NCBI RefSeq assembly: GCF_022340925.1
Contig: NZ_JAJDNA010000005.1
Location: forward strand, 1 to 64,000
Length of the DNA: 64,000 bases
Origin: Thiocapsa sp.
GTDB taxonomy: Bacteria; Pseudomonadota; Gammaproteobacteria; Chromatiales; Chromatiaceae
Direction of reading: 5' to 3'
Made by a program: the position numbers and the translations under genes. Position 1 is the stretch's first letter; every line of letters begins with the position of its first letter. Below, one piece after another: positions 18,375 to 27,289 of the stretch. The notes beneath the pieces were generated by a model. It ran no database searches. It was not told the DNA's origin and saw nothing but the letters and a program-made list of their open reading frames with translations.

Positions 18375-19089
18375 AAGGAATGCGTCCTCCCTAGCCGCCG
18401 GTGGTGTCGGCCGCTCTCATATCGAGATGCCCGCGAGCCCCACGCTCGAGCCTTGACCGCAGCTCCAGCCCCGGCCGTCGCTAACCTCGCGTTTCAGGCA
18501 CCCCTCGGCTCGCAGGGGTGCTGCGATTTCTCTTCCGCATTTCCGATCCGCGAAAATCGCGGCGGCAGCGACGACAACCGGAGCTGGAACTGTGGTATCG
18601 AGGGCCCGAGCGACGACCCGCAGATCGAGGTACGTCGCCGACGGGCGGCGAAGCCTGCACCGGCTGCCGGAACAGCGGCTCCTTGGTGCTTGAGTGCGAA
18701 AAGCCCTGTTTGTGCCTCGAACGCTGGCCTGTCGCGGTCCGGCTTGAGGCTTAGGAACAGCCGCATCGTTCCTGGCCGGCAGCCGACTGGGGCGACAATG
18801 GCACTTCGGGTCTCGGGCGAGGGATAGAAGGAAATCCAAGCGACTCTGCGAGCCCAGAGTGAACGGAGACACGAGGTTGGGGAGAGCCAGTGATCCAGCG
18901 CCGATCGCGCCGAGGGCGGCGCCCCCACAGTGAACGTACTCTGAGGTGCGAACCGTCAGGATAAGCCGATGAAGACCGCTCCGAACGCCCAGCGTGTTAG
19001 CGCCCGATCCCCGTCCGTGAGCAGACCGGCTGCTTTTTTGTGCATAAAAACAGTATCCGCGATTCGTTGGATTCCAGCCGGACACCGAC
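18375..19089. other. Intergenic region without a convincing gene
   Basis: About 715 bp upstream of the acyltransferase. Long frames exist on both strands (for example 18417-19097 on the minus strand) but their translations are arginine/serine-rich with no family likeness, as expected of non-coding GC-rich DNA. It must include the acyltransferase promoter on the minus strand and the left part of a degraded IS91-like element at its right side. Confidence 0.4.
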
Positions 19090-19698
19090 ATGCACATGGC
19101 CGTCGCGTCACAGGGATGCCGATCGGTTCCTTACAGCCGCCGCCATCCCGAGAAAACCCACCTGTACCAGGTCGTTCAGCAGCACCTGGAGAGTCGCCTC
19201 GCGCTGGTCAGGGAAGACGACTCGGACGGGCAACGCGTGCCGGCCCACGGGGAACGGGAATTCCGGCATTATCTCGAATGCGGCATCTTGGCCTCGGCTT
19301 CGCCCGCGCCCGCTGTCCCGAATTGTTCACACAGGGGGCGGGCATGACTTCCTGGTCGCCTTCTTGTGCAAGGGGCGCGGGCCTGGAGCGGTTGCTGCGC
19401 TACTGTGCGCGCCCGCCGTTGGCGCTCGAGCGTCTCTATCTGGTCGACGATCAGCACGTCATCTACGGCTTGCCGAGAGCCCAGCGCGATGGCACCACGG
19501 CGCTGTCCCTCACGTCGCTGGAGCTGATCGGTCATCTTGCGGCCCAGCTTGTTCACAGAGTGGCCACCGCCGAAGTTGCACCGCCATCGCTATCACGGCG
19601 TTCTGGCACCCAACTCACCCTTGCGTGCCGCTGCCACCGCCTATGGGCGTGAGCCTCCCAGCGAGGTCGCCCCACCGCCTGCCGCCACGGCGCCCTGA
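19090..19698 (+). pseudogene. IS91-family transposase, internally deleted and frameshifted
   Basis: Three pieces of an IS91/ISCR-type Y2 transposase are readable in order but in different frames. The N terminus is HLYQVVQQHLESRLALVRED and EREFRHYLECGILA; then comes a zinc-finger start (FLVAFLCKGRG). After a deletion of the catalytic core the C-terminal region follows: GLERLLRYCARPPLALERL, RDGTTALSLTSLELIGHLA and RHRYHGVLAPNSPL, ending at the TGA 19696-19698. The central HUH and tyrosine motifs are absent, so it is dead. Its right end runs into the promoter region of aqpZ. Confidence 0.75.
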
Positions 19699-19909
19699 GG
19701 CCCACCGATGGCGCCACCCGGCGGCGGCGCCGAACACCTGCACAATCTCTGGAGCGTGGGAGCCAGAATAAGGGGCTTGATGGCAATCTTCCTGATTATC
19801 GCGAGTCCGGTGCCAGTATAATCCGGCGCCGGCGCCGGCCGGCGTCGCGACATTGATGCTGCGCCCTTGGGTGCATTTGCAGATCGGATGACTATTGGAG
19901 AACCATCTC

Positions 19910-20647
19910 ATGTCAATGATGAAACGGTCCATCGCAGAATTCATCGGTACCTTTTGGCTGGTGCTCGGCGGCTGTGGCGCCGCCGCTTTCGCGGCCGGCG
20001 TTCCGACGGTTGGCATCGGCTATCTGGGCGTGGCCTTCGCGTTCGGCCTCACGGTGCTGACGATGGCCTATGCCATCGGCCATATCTCGGGCTGCCACCT
20101 GAACCCGGCCGTTTCGGTAGGTCTTGCCGTGGGCGGACGCTTTAGTTGGGCCGACCTGCCCATGTACGTCATAGCGCAGACCCTCGGCGCCATCGCCGCC
20201 GCTCTTCTTATCCTCTATGTCGCGAGCGACATGGGTCTGTACAAGGAAGGTCAGGCGACCTTTGAACTCACCGCCAGCAGCCTGGCCGTAAACGGGTACG
20301 GCGAGCTGTCGCCGCAGGGTTACGGCATGATCGCCGGGCTGGTGACAGAAATCGTGATGACCTTCATGTTCCTGTTCATTATCCTTGGCGCGACCCACAA
20401 GCAGGCCCATGCGGTGGCTGGCGGCCTGGCCATCGGATTCGCGCTGACGCTGATCCACCTGATCTCGATTCCGATCACCAATACCTCGGTGAATCCGGCC
20501 CGCAGTACCGGACCGGCGCTGGTGCTGGCCCTGAACGGCGAGGGTAAGGCACTGGCCCAGCTTTGGCTGTTCTGGGTCGCTCCGATTGCCGGTGCCGTCC
20601 TGGCGGGCGTCGTCTACCGCATGTTTGAGGATGAAAAGGCAGTTTGA
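19910..20647 (+). CDS. aqpZ: Aquaporin Z
   Basis: A 245-residue water channel of the inner membrane. Both pore NPA boxes are present: L-N-P-A-V near residue 65 and V-N-P-A-R-S near residue 195, within six hydrophobic helices, and the opening [19 protein letters not shown] is typical of AqpZ. The selectivity-filter Arg follows the second NPA. The start is ATG 19910, eight bases after GGAGA (19897-19901); a TTG at 19895 would overlap that site. It stands alone, immediately downstream of the IS91 relic, which may have altered its promoter. Confidence 0.96.
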   Translation: MSMMKRSIAEFIGTFWLVLGGCGAAAFAAGVPTVGIGYLGVAFAFGLTVLTMAYAIGHISGCHLNPAVSVGLAVGGRFSWADLPMYVIAQTLGAIAAALLILYVASDMGLYKEGQATFELTASSLAVNGYGELSPQGYGMIAGLVTEIVMTFMFLFIILGATHKQAHAVAGGLAIGFALTLIHLISIPITNTSVNPARSTGPALVLALNGEGKALAQLWLFWVAPIAGAVLAGVVYRMFEDEKAV

Positions 20648-20765
20648 ACCTGCCCTCGACGCTACGCGGCGTCGCCATGATCGGCGCCGCGGAGTCGCCC
20701 TGGAACCAGATCGATCGAGAAAAATCGAGTCCGATCAAGGCGAAAAGGTGCCAGGCTCAATTAAT

Positions 20766-20960
20766 TCAACTAGGCAGTTCGCCCTGTGCCGCATCCTCGG
20801 CCGAGGGCTGCTCCTCCTGCTTGCGCGGCCTGCCACGCTTGCGCAGTTCCCGGCGCTGACCTGTCGTCGCTTCAATCTCGCGTCACAAGGGGTCGTTGCC
20901 GATGGGTTGATCCTGGTTGATGGCGAGGCGCAGGTTGATCCTGAACACCGCCCGCTGCGG
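20766..20960 (-). pseudogene. C-terminal fragment of a RAYT transposase
   Basis: The minus strand reads INLRLAINQDQPIGNDPL, an in-frame TGA, then REIEATTGQRRELRKRGRPR and an acidic tail to a stop at 20766-20768. This is the C-terminal end of a longer class of RAYT proteins; the same text appears as GNDRYYREIEAMTGQRRQLR in the fragment at 23034. Just past the stop is GCCAGGCTCAATT (20750-20762), whose reverse complement also follows the other fragment, probably a family-linked terminal motif. No catalytic region remains. Confidence 0.65.
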
Positions 20961-21032
20961 CAAGTTTTCGTCGGACCGCCCCATTCGGGACGTTGGGCCG
21001 AGGCGGCGATTTCTCTCGAAGGAGGCACTAGG

Positions 21033-22037
21033 GTGAAGCTGTTCCAGTCCATCTTCGGTCGCCGCGAGCCCGTCGGGGGCTACCCCGAGACCCTGATCGA
21101 AATGGCCATCGAACGGGCGGTGGACGGCACCGACCCCCGGCTCCGGCTGGTCCCGGGTTACCGCAAGCGGCTGCGCGAGCCGGTGATCCACGCGATCGAT
21201 CACGTCATGGCCCTTGTGGACGGCATCCCCGCCCCCGTGGCGGTCGGACCCGACGGCTATCGCAACGACTTCCGACTCGCGGCCCTTTTTGCCTCGATCG
21301 AGGAGATGCAGCAATTCTTCGGCCGGGACAGGGCCCTGTCGGATTACCTGTCCGGCAGCGACGGGCTGGGTGCCGAGCGTGTTACCGCTCTGCTCTTGGC
21401 GCGCCGAGAGGAGAGGAGCATCCTCGGGATGGATCTGGTGGGCGACCAGGTGAGGCGCGACGTGGCCCAGGTATCGGTCAGCTTCTCGGGGCACCGCCTG
21501 CTGGAGCCCCGGACCCTCGAGGAGGAGTGGAGGCGATTTCTCAAGCGGCGTGCCTTCGATCACCTGCTCGCCCTGGCCCTGGCCGAGATCACCGAGGCAA
21601 GGGTGGAGCGGGCGGACCTCACACGCCAGCGTGACCTGTTGCAGCGCAAGCTCCAGGCCATGAAGCGCGGCACCCTGAGCTTCGATCGGCCGGAGGCGAG
21701 TCGAGCGGACGAGGCCGGCCTGCAGGCGGAGCTCGACGCCGTCTCGCAACAACTGCAGGCGCTGGGTGCGGATGCGGGCGTCCTGAAGGCCCACTTGGAG
21801 GTGGTTGCCGAGCGTCTTGGGCAGGCGGAGCGCCAGGTCTGGTCACAAGAGATCGACCTCTGTCTGGGGCCGATGAACATCCGACAGGATCCTGCCGACC
21901 CATCGTCGCGCCGGATCGTCCTCCAAGAGCTCCAAAATGCGCGCGGTGCCCGCGCCATCATGCTGCCCGTCGCGATCGTCCCGCTGGATCTTCCCCGCCG
22001 TGAGGACTTCGTCACCGCGGCCCAGCGCTATCTTTGA
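21033..22037 (+). CDS. Conserved hypothetical protein with central coiled coil
   Basis: A 334-residue soluble protein. GTG 21033 is preceded by AAGGAGG at 21019-21025 and opens KLFQSIFGRREPVGGYPETL; an upstream in-frame start at 20586 would overlap aqpZ and has no support. The first half is rich in basic and hydrophobic helices (IEEMQQFFGRDRALSDYLSG). Residues about 190-275 (ITEARVERADLTRQRDLLQR onward) form a heptad-rich coiled coil. The end contains a hydrophobic strand (AIMLPVAIVPLDLP). I do not recognise a family; the codon pattern and ribosome binding site say it is a real gene. Confidence 0.75.
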   Translation: MKLFQSIFGRREPVGGYPETLIEMAIERAVDGTDPRLRLVPGYRKRLREPVIHAIDHVMALVDGIPAPVAVGPDGYRNDFRLAALFASIEEMQQFFGRDRALSDYLSGSDGLGAERVTALLLARREERSILGMDLVGDQVRRDVAQVSVSFSGHRLLEPRTLEEEWRRFLKRRAFDHLLALALAEITEARVERADLTRQRDLLQRKLQAMKRGTLSFDRPEASRADEAGLQAELDAVSQQLQALGADAGVLKAHLEVVAERLGQAERQVWSQEIDLCLGPMNIRQDPADPSSRRIVLQELQNARGARAIMLPVAIVPLDLPRREDFVTAAQRYL

Positions 22038-22328
22038 ATGGAGGGCTCGGCGCGCGGCGACTGGGCATGTCCTGGCACGGGACGGCGACGCTCCGAGAAC
22101 GGCGCGGGCCGCCGATTCTCAGCACTACTGTGCCGCTGCCTTCGTGTCAGGTGCTGTAAGCGCTGTCGGCGGTTGGCTCATCCGCTGGTCGACAGACAGG
22201 ACGATTGTCAACGACTGCAGCGTTTCTTTCCCTTCGTCATGGGACATTGATCGAATGCATACTGACAAATCGGTCGCAGATACGACATCGAGTCGTCGCA
22301 GCAAACCGGTATTCTCTGTGCACCCATT

Positions 22329-22827
22329 TCAATCGGGCACGATCTCAACCAGCGGATTGCCAATCGCGCCCGAAGGCGGCTTGACGCCGAGGTAGTTCGC
22401 CAGCGTCGGCGCCGGCGGTGATCAGATGGTGGTTCGGGTCCTCGATGTTGTAGACGAGCCGGCCGTCCGCATGGTCGAATCAGACGTTTCCCACCATGCC
22501 GTGTGCGGCGGGCACCGTGCCGGTCGCAAGCGACACGTGGCCGACGATGGTCTCGGTATTGGCGTGCTGGTAATGGGCATTGGTGTATTGGACGCCCTCG
22601 CCCATCAGGTATCGGAACCCGCCGTCGCCGAACACGTGGGCGTAGCGTCCCGGTAGATCGCCGCGCAGCGCGTCTACCGTAATTTGGAGGATCAGCCGCG
22701 GAGGTGGCGTCGCCCCTGCCGCATCGAGGGTGTCGCCGCTCGTTTGGGAAGAAGCGGGACGGCCGGTGACAACGGCCATGCAAGCCACCAGAGCCGTTAG
22801 CGCCAGGCGGGTAGGATTTTGCTTCAT
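22329..22827 (-). pseudogene. Alkaline phosphatase (PafA-like), internally deleted
   Basis: ATG 22827 opens a signal peptide (RLALTALVACMAVV) and the N terminus of an exported alkaline phosphatase (RLILQITVDALRGDLPGRY, then YTNAHYQHANTETIVGHVSL, where the Thr is the usual nucleophile). A TGG-to-TGA change at 22486-22488 stops it after MVGNV. The same frame goes on to LVYNIEDPNHHLITAGA, then joins in another frame to the protein's C terminus (PTLANYLGVKPPSGAIGNPL) ending at 22329. Most of the catalytic domain is missing, so it is a double-hit relic. Confidence 0.75.
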
Positions 22828-22852
22828 CGGTCGATCCTGCTTAATCCATTGT

Positions 22853-23035
22853 TCAGTCGATGAGCTCAAGATCGCCCGGTTTCCAGGTCTCGTCAAACCA
22901 GGCTTCGGGCGCACCGTAGATCCGCAGGATCACGCCGAAGCGCTTGTTTCGGCAAGATCTGGACCCGGTTGCCTTCATGCCCTTTCGGTGCCTCGAGACC
23001 GAACCAGACAGTAAAGGATCCGTCTTTGTTGGCAA
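22853..23035 (-). pseudogene. DUF1254/DUF1214 protein, C-terminal remnant with frameshift
   Basis: On the minus strand the sequence ANKDGSFTVWFGLEAPKGHE is followed, after a frame change, by FGVILRIYGAPEAWFDETW and KPGDLELID with a stop at 22853-22855. This is the conserved end of DUF1214 proteins (putative secreted, function unknown). The N-terminal several hundred residues are lost where it abuts a RAYT fragment at about 23034. It lies 25 bp upstream of the phosphatase relic on the same strand, so the two were probably one operon. Confidence 0.65.
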
Positions 23036-23180
23036 CGACCGGTACTACCGGGAGATCGAAGCCATGACTGGTCAGCGAAGGCAGTTGCGCAAAACGGGGC
23101 AGGCCGCGTCAATCAGAGGACGGCGGGTTCAACGGGAAAGGCTACTGGGCGAACTGGCCGTTAAGGAATTCCTGAATTGA
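23034..23180 (+). pseudogene. C-terminal fragment of a second RAYT transposase
   Basis: The plus strand reads GNDRYYREIEAMTGQRRQLR and on to LAVKEFLN, stopping at 23178-23180. It matches the fragment at 20766-20960 residue by residue around R-E-I-E-A-x-T-G-Q-R-R. The stop is embedded in AATTGAGCCTGGC (23175-23187), the same motif found past the other fragment. It is joined at its left to the DUF1214 relic, marking a rearrangement breakpoint. Confidence 0.6.
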
Positions 23181-23186
23181 GCCTGG

Positions 23187-23214
23187 CCCTTTTTCTTTTT
23201 CTTTCTTTTTCTTT
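23187..23214 (+). repeat. Polypyrimidine tract
   Basis: A run of C and T with repeated CTTTTT/CTTT units (23187-23214) directly follows the RAYT fragment stop and its GAGCCTGGC motif. It stands out from the GC-rich surroundings. It may act as the U-tract of a terminator or be slippage-derived low-complexity DNA. Confidence 0.6.
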
Positions 23215-23285
23215 GTTATGTTGTGGCTCCGGCGTCGCCGGAAATAGAAGACGGGGCCGGGCTCGATTTCTGCTAGGCTGCCGTC

Positions 23286-23622
23286 GTGCCCAGGCGAACA
23301 CCTGTCCACATCGACGGCCTGCCGCTTCGCATCGTGAAGCGCAGGCATAACCGCGCGACCTGCTTGATTGACGACCAGGACTCGCTCGCGTATCTCGGGT
23401 GGCTGCGCGGGGCGCGCGAGCGCTGCCGGCTGCACGCCTATGTCCTGATCATGAACCACGTGGGCTTGCTACTGACACCCGAGCACGCCATACGCGTGCC
23501 GCAGGTACTTGTCTGCGTCGGCCGGCGCTACGTGCACTAAATGCACGGGCGGGCGGACACCGGCACCTGTGGGACGGCCGCCACAAGTCATCGCCGGTGC
23601 AGGTGGCAATGCATGAAGACTG
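23286..23622 (+). pseudogene. N-terminal fragment of a RAYT transposase with lost HUH motif
   Basis: The frame from 23286 reads HNRATCLIDDQDSLAYLGWL, then RLHAYVLIMNHVGLLLTPEH and VCVGRRYVH, clearly the first half of the Y1 domain of the longer RAYT class. The HUH motif, normally N-H-V-H-L, has become N-H-V-G-L, so the metal site is destroyed. After a stop at 23538-23540 another frame continues as HLWDGRHKSSPVQVAM, the next family block, ending about 23622. The catalytic Tyr region onward is missing. Confidence 0.7.
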
Positions 23623-23666
23623 ACAACGAGATTGGCCCACAGGGCCACCCAACTCGCAGGGTGGGG

Positions 23667-25352
23667 ATGTCGTCACTCGGCCTGGGGGCGGGCTACCGAA
23701 GGCATTGGCTGCGTCCGGATCTCGTCGCCGGTTTGACGACCGCCGCGGTGGTCGTCCCCAAGGCCATGGCCTATGCCACGGTCGCCGGGCTGCCGGTGGA
23801 GGTCGGGCTCTACACCGCCTTTGTCCCCATGGTGATCTATGCGATCCTGGGGACGTCGCGCCCGCTCAGCGTGAGCACCACCACCACGCTGGCGATCCTG
23901 ACCGGGACGCAGCTCGCGCTGGTCGCGCCGGGCGGAGATCCGGCTGCGCTGCTGACCGCCTCTGCGACCCTCGCCTTCCTGGTCGGAATCATGCTGATCC
24001 TGGCCTCGGTTCTGCGCCTGGGCGTGGTCGCCAGCTTCATCTCGGAGCCGGTCCTGACCGGCTTCAAGGCGGGGGTCGGGCTGGTCATCATCCTCGACCA
24101 GGTGCCGAAGCTGCTCGGCATCCACTTCGAGAAGGGGGGTTTCCTGGAGAACCTGCTCGCGCTCATCCAGCAACTGCCCGAGACATCCGTCGTTACGCTC
24201 GTGGTTGGAATTGCGATGCTGGCCATCCTGGTCGGCATGGAGCGGTTTGTCCCGCGCGCCCCGGCACCACTAGTCGCGGTCGGGCTCGGCATCGCCGCCT
24301 CGGCGCTGTTCGCGCTGCAAGGGCACGGCGTGGAAACGGTTGGCCACATCCCCCAGGGGCTGCCGCCCTTCACCGCCCCCAGACTCGATCTGATCGCGCA
24401 GCTCTGGCCCGGCGCGCTCGGCATCGCGCTCATGAGCTTCACCGAGTCCATTGCCGCGGCGCGGGCCTTCGCGATCCGGGGCGAGCCGAGGCCCGAGCCG
24501 AACCGGGAGCTTCTGGCGACAGGTGTCGGCAATGCGGTCGGCGGACTGTTCAGCGGCATGCCCGCCGGGGGCGGCACCTCGCAAACAGCCGTGAATCGGC
24601 GTGCCGGCGCCCGCACCCGGGTGGCCGGTCTGGTGACGGCCGCGGCCGCTTTGGCGACTCTGGTCTTCCTTTCACCCCTGATGGGGCTGATGCCGCAGGC
24701 GACCCTGGCCGCCGTGGTCATCGTCTATTCGATCGGCCTGATCCAGCCCGCCGAGTTCGGCGCCATCCTGCGGATCCGGCGTATGGAGTTTCTCTGGGCG
24801 CTGGCCGCATTCGCCGGGGTGGTCCTGCTTGGGACGCTCAAGGGGATCGTTGTGGCGATCATTGTGTCGCTGGTCGCTCTTGCCTATCAGGCGGCCCACC
24901 CGCGCGTCTACGTCCTCGGGCGCAAGCCCGGCACCGACGTCTTCAGGCCGAGGTCGGCCGAGCACCCAGAGGACGAGAGCGTTCTCGGGCTCCTGCTGGT
25001 GCGGCCCGAGGGACGCATCTTCTTTGCCAATGCCCAACGTATCGGCGAGCAGCTCCTGCCGCTTGTCGAGGCCGCCGGGCCCCGAGTGCTGGCGATCGAC
25101 TTCAGCGCCGTGCCGGATATCGAGTACTCGGCCCTCAAGATGCTGATCGAGGGCGAGGAAAGGCTGCGCGAGCGCGGTGTCCTGCTGTGGCTCGTCGCGC
25201 TCAACCCGGAGGTCCTCGGGATGGTCCAACGCTCCTCGCTCGGTGAGACCCTAGGCCGCGAGCGGCTGCTCTTCAACCTGCAAACGGCCGTCGATCGATT
25301 CCGCTTTCAGGACGCCGCCCAGGGGGGAATCGAGACCGCAGGCGCCGACTGA
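23667..25352 (+). CDS. SulP-family anion transporter with STAS domain
   Basis: A 561-residue inner membrane transporter of the SulP/SLC26 family (sulfate, bicarbonate or other anions). The conserved opening WLRPDLVAGLTTAAVVVPKA, then MAYATVAGLPVEVGLY, is diagnostic. About 12-14 hydrophobic segments follow to residue 420, and a C-terminal cytosolic STAS domain (VLAIDFSAVPDIEYSALKML) completes the protein. ATG 23667 gives the family start; 23613 and 23541 are in frame but lie in the RAYT relic. The relic thus sits directly upstream and may supply or disrupt the promoter. Substrate cannot be decided by eye. Confidence 0.93.
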   Translation: MSSLGLGAGYRRHWLRPDLVAGLTTAAVVVPKAMAYATVAGLPVEVGLYTAFVPMVIYAILGTSRPLSVSTTTTLAILTGTQLALVAPGGDPAALLTASATLAFLVGIMLILASVLRLGVVASFISEPVLTGFKAGVGLVIILDQVPKLLGIHFEKGGFLENLLALIQQLPETSVVTLVVGIAMLAILVGMERFVPRAPAPLVAVGLGIAASALFALQGHGVETVGHIPQGLPPFTAPRLDLIAQLWPGALGIALMSFTESIAAARAFAIRGEPRPEPNRELLATGVGNAVGGLFSGMPAGGGTSQTAVNRRAGARTRVAGLVTAAAALATLVFLSPLMGLMPQATLAAVVIVYSIGLIQPAEFGAILRIRRMEFLWALAAFAGVVLLGTLKGIVVAIIVSLVALAYQAAHPRVYVLGRKPGTDVFRPRSAEHPEDESVLGLLLVRPEGRIFFANAQRIGEQLLPLVEAAGPRVLAIDFSAVPDIEYSALKMLIEGEERLRERGVLLWLVALNPEVLGMVQRSSLGETLGRERLLFNLQTAVDRFRFQDAAQGGIETAGAD

Positions 25353-25552
25353 TTCATCGATGTCCGCGGGGCAGGGAGCCCCCGTCCGCTGTGCAGCCGC
25401 CTTGGCGACTGCAAAGGAAGGCGCAGCAGAACCGCGTTTTGCTGCTCGGTGCTGATTCTTGGCCGGGATGGCCACAAGGATCGGCATCTCATGCGACCGC
25501 GAGCTTGCCTCGCTTTTTGTCTTCGAGCACGCCAACTGAGAGGAGAATGTCC

Positions 25553-26122
25553 ATGTCCAAGATGCCACGCCCGGTCATCCTTGCCTGTGCCACGAGCCTG
25601 GGCATGCTGGGTTCCATGCCCATGACATACGCCGAGACAGTGCCGGTCGCGGAGGTCGCGGTCTCCTCGGCGCTGACCGGCACCGTGACCGTCGTCAATC
25701 AGGACAAGCGTATGCTGACCATCAAGACACCCGAGGGACGCTTCGAGGTGCTTCATGTTCCCGAGGAGGTGAAGCGCCTCGATGAGATCAAGGTCGGAAA
25801 CACCCTGACCATCACCGAAACCAATCTGATCCTGGTCGATCTCCAAAAGGGGCCGGAGGGAGGCTCGCTGGGTGTCACCAAAGACTCCGCCGTGTTTCGG
25901 GAACCGGGGGAAAAGCCAGCCGGCTCGATCGTCGAAGCTATGACCATCAACGGCATCGTCGAGTCCGTCGATAAGGCAAAATCCACCGTGACGATCAAGG
26001 GGCCGGAAAGCACGATGACCTTTGACGTCCGGGATCCGGCGGTGCTCGAGTCGGTGGCCCCAGGCGACGGGGTCAGCGCCTCTTACGTTCGGGCAATCAG
26101 CGGAGAAGTGACGTCCCGATAG
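25553..26122 (+). CDS. Periplasmic protein of unknown function
   Basis: A 189-residue protein with a signal peptide (KMPRPVILACATSLGMLG to a likely A-Y-A-E cleavage near residue 24). The mature part contains two similar beta-rich segments: LTGTVTVVNQDKRMLTIKTP and later NGIVESVDKAKSTVTIKGPE, each opening with a G-x-V strand followed by a K-x-x-x-T-I-K strand, suggesting two repeated small beta-barrel domains. ATG 25553 lies eight bases after GAGAGGA; ATG 25547 is too close to it. It stands between the SulP gene and a SIMPL gene on the same strand. No family name recognised. Confidence 0.75.
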   Translation: MSKMPRPVILACATSLGMLGSMPMTYAETVPVAEVAVSSALTGTVTVVNQDKRMLTIKTPEGRFEVLHVPEEVKRLDEIKVGNTLTITETNLILVDLQKGPEGGSLGVTKDSAVFREPGEKPAGSIVEAMTINGIVESVDKAKSTVTIKGPESTMTFDVRDPAVLESVAPGDGVSASYVRAISGEVTSR

Positions 26123-26473
26123 TCTCCGCCGACGGTGGGATGGCAGTTGCGCGTTGGGGCGGGGGATGAGCACCAGGGGACGGGGCACACGTCTGCCTCC
26201 CAGCAGGCCATCAAACCACGGCGCGCACGCAGCTGCCCATCCATTGGACGCGGACGCGCCTGGGCTCCGAGCTGAAAGCGCTGTTGTTCGGCCTTGGCCG
26301 GACGGTCGGGGACGCCGTGCTCGGGTCCGCATCGTTCCGGCCACCCATGTCTCGCGGGCGGAGGAGGGGACATGACCTTGTCCGGTCGCCGGACTCGCGG
26401 AATTGGCAGGAGCCCAACAGAAGGCAGCCCAGACAAGGCGACGCGACGACCGACACCTGAAGGTGGAGCTGAC
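26123..26473. other. Intergenic region, no gene seen
   Basis: About 350 bp between two exported-protein genes. Plus-strand frames run through it into the SIMPL gene, but their translation upstream of 26474 is arginine/proline-rich and has no family features. No terminator or clear promoter was found. Confidence 0.4.
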
Positions 26474-27196
26474 ATGAATCACAATCGCAGTCTTGGCGCA
26501 GCCTTTGTGCTAGGTGCGTTCGTTTGCGCGGGTTTGATCGGGCTCGGCTACTGGGCGAGCAGCGGCGTCCTGAAGGTCAAGGCACTGGAACGCAGCGTCA
26601 CGGTCAAGGGTCTTGCCGAGCAGGAAGTGCCGGCCGACGTCGCGATCTGGCCGATCCGCTTCAGCGAAGCGGGCAACGACCTGGTGGGGCTGTATCAGTC
26701 GGTGCAGGAGCATAACGGGCAGGTTGTGGATTTTCTTCGGCAGGCGGGCTTCAGCGAAACGGAGATCGGTGTGTCGCCGCCAGCAGTGGTCGACCGCCAG
26801 GCGCAGCCCTACGCGAGCTCCGCGGAGATGAAATTCCGCTACGCGGCGACCTCCACCATCACCGTCTACACCACCAGCGTCGAGCAGGTGCGCGGCGCCA
26901 TGACCCGGCTGGTGGACTTGGGCAAGCAGGGTCTGGCGATCGGAGGTGCCGACCTCGAGGCGCGTGCTCAGTTCTTGTTCACGCGGCTCAACGACATCAA
27001 ACCGGGGATGATCGAGGCGGCGACACGCAACGCGCGCGAAGTCGCCACCAAGTTCGCCCAGGATTCCGACAGCCGGTTGGGCAAGATCCGCCGCGCCAGC
27101 CAGGGCCAGTTCTCGATCGAAGACCGCGACAGCAACACCCCGCACATCAAGAAGGTGCGGGTGGTCTCGACGGTCGAGTACTACCTTTCCGACTGA
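26474..27196 (+). CDS. SIMPL-domain (DUF541) envelope protein
   Basis: A 240-residue protein with an N-terminal signal anchor (LGAAFVLGAFVCAGLIGLGY) and a periplasmic SIMPL/DUF541 domain, recognised from SVTVKGLAEQEVPADVAIW and the following long helices and C-terminal VRVVSTVEYYL strand. E. coli YggE of this family is linked to oxidative stress protection, but the molecular activity is unknown. ATG 26474 follows AGGTGGAG at 26461-26468. It is about 90 bp upstream of the large flavin/iron-sulfur gene and on the same strand, but that gap makes cotranscription uncertain. Confidence 0.88.
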   Translation: MNHNRSLGAAFVLGAFVCAGLIGLGYWASSGVLKVKALERSVTVKGLAEQEVPADVAIWPIRFSEAGNDLVGLYQSVQEHNGQVVDFLRQAGFSETEIGVSPPAVVDRQAQPYASSAEMKFRYAATSTITVYTTSVEQVRGAMTRLVDLGKQGLAIGGADLEARAQFLFTRLNDIKPGMIEAATRNAREVATKFAQDSDSRLGKIRRASQGQFSIEDRDSNTPHIKKVRVVSTVEYYLSD

Positions 27197-27289
27197 CCGT
27201 GGTGGCTCTTCGGGTGGTGCAGAAGGCGTCTAGAACCGCAGGAGAGCGCCGCATAACCCCGTGCTTCCCGCAGATGCCGCCGTTCCCGC

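Noticed and set aside
19040-19771. A 243-codon plus-strand frame as an independent gene
   Set aside because: It is a mix of frames through an IS91 transposase relic; true transposase blocks are found in the other two frames.
20586-21032. Upstream extension of the 334-residue protein to 20586
   Set aside because: It would overlap aqpZ and read through a RAYT fragment; the strong ribosome binding site at 21019 supports GTG 21033.
22486-22488. TGA in the phosphatase relic as a selenocysteine codon
   Set aside because: Related enzymes have Trp here and the gene also has a large internal deletion, so a plain nonsense change is simpler.
23187-23214. Polypyrimidine tract as a CRISPR-like or satellite repeat
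   Set aside because: Only short CTTTTT units, no regular spacer, no second array; treated as low-complexity DNA.
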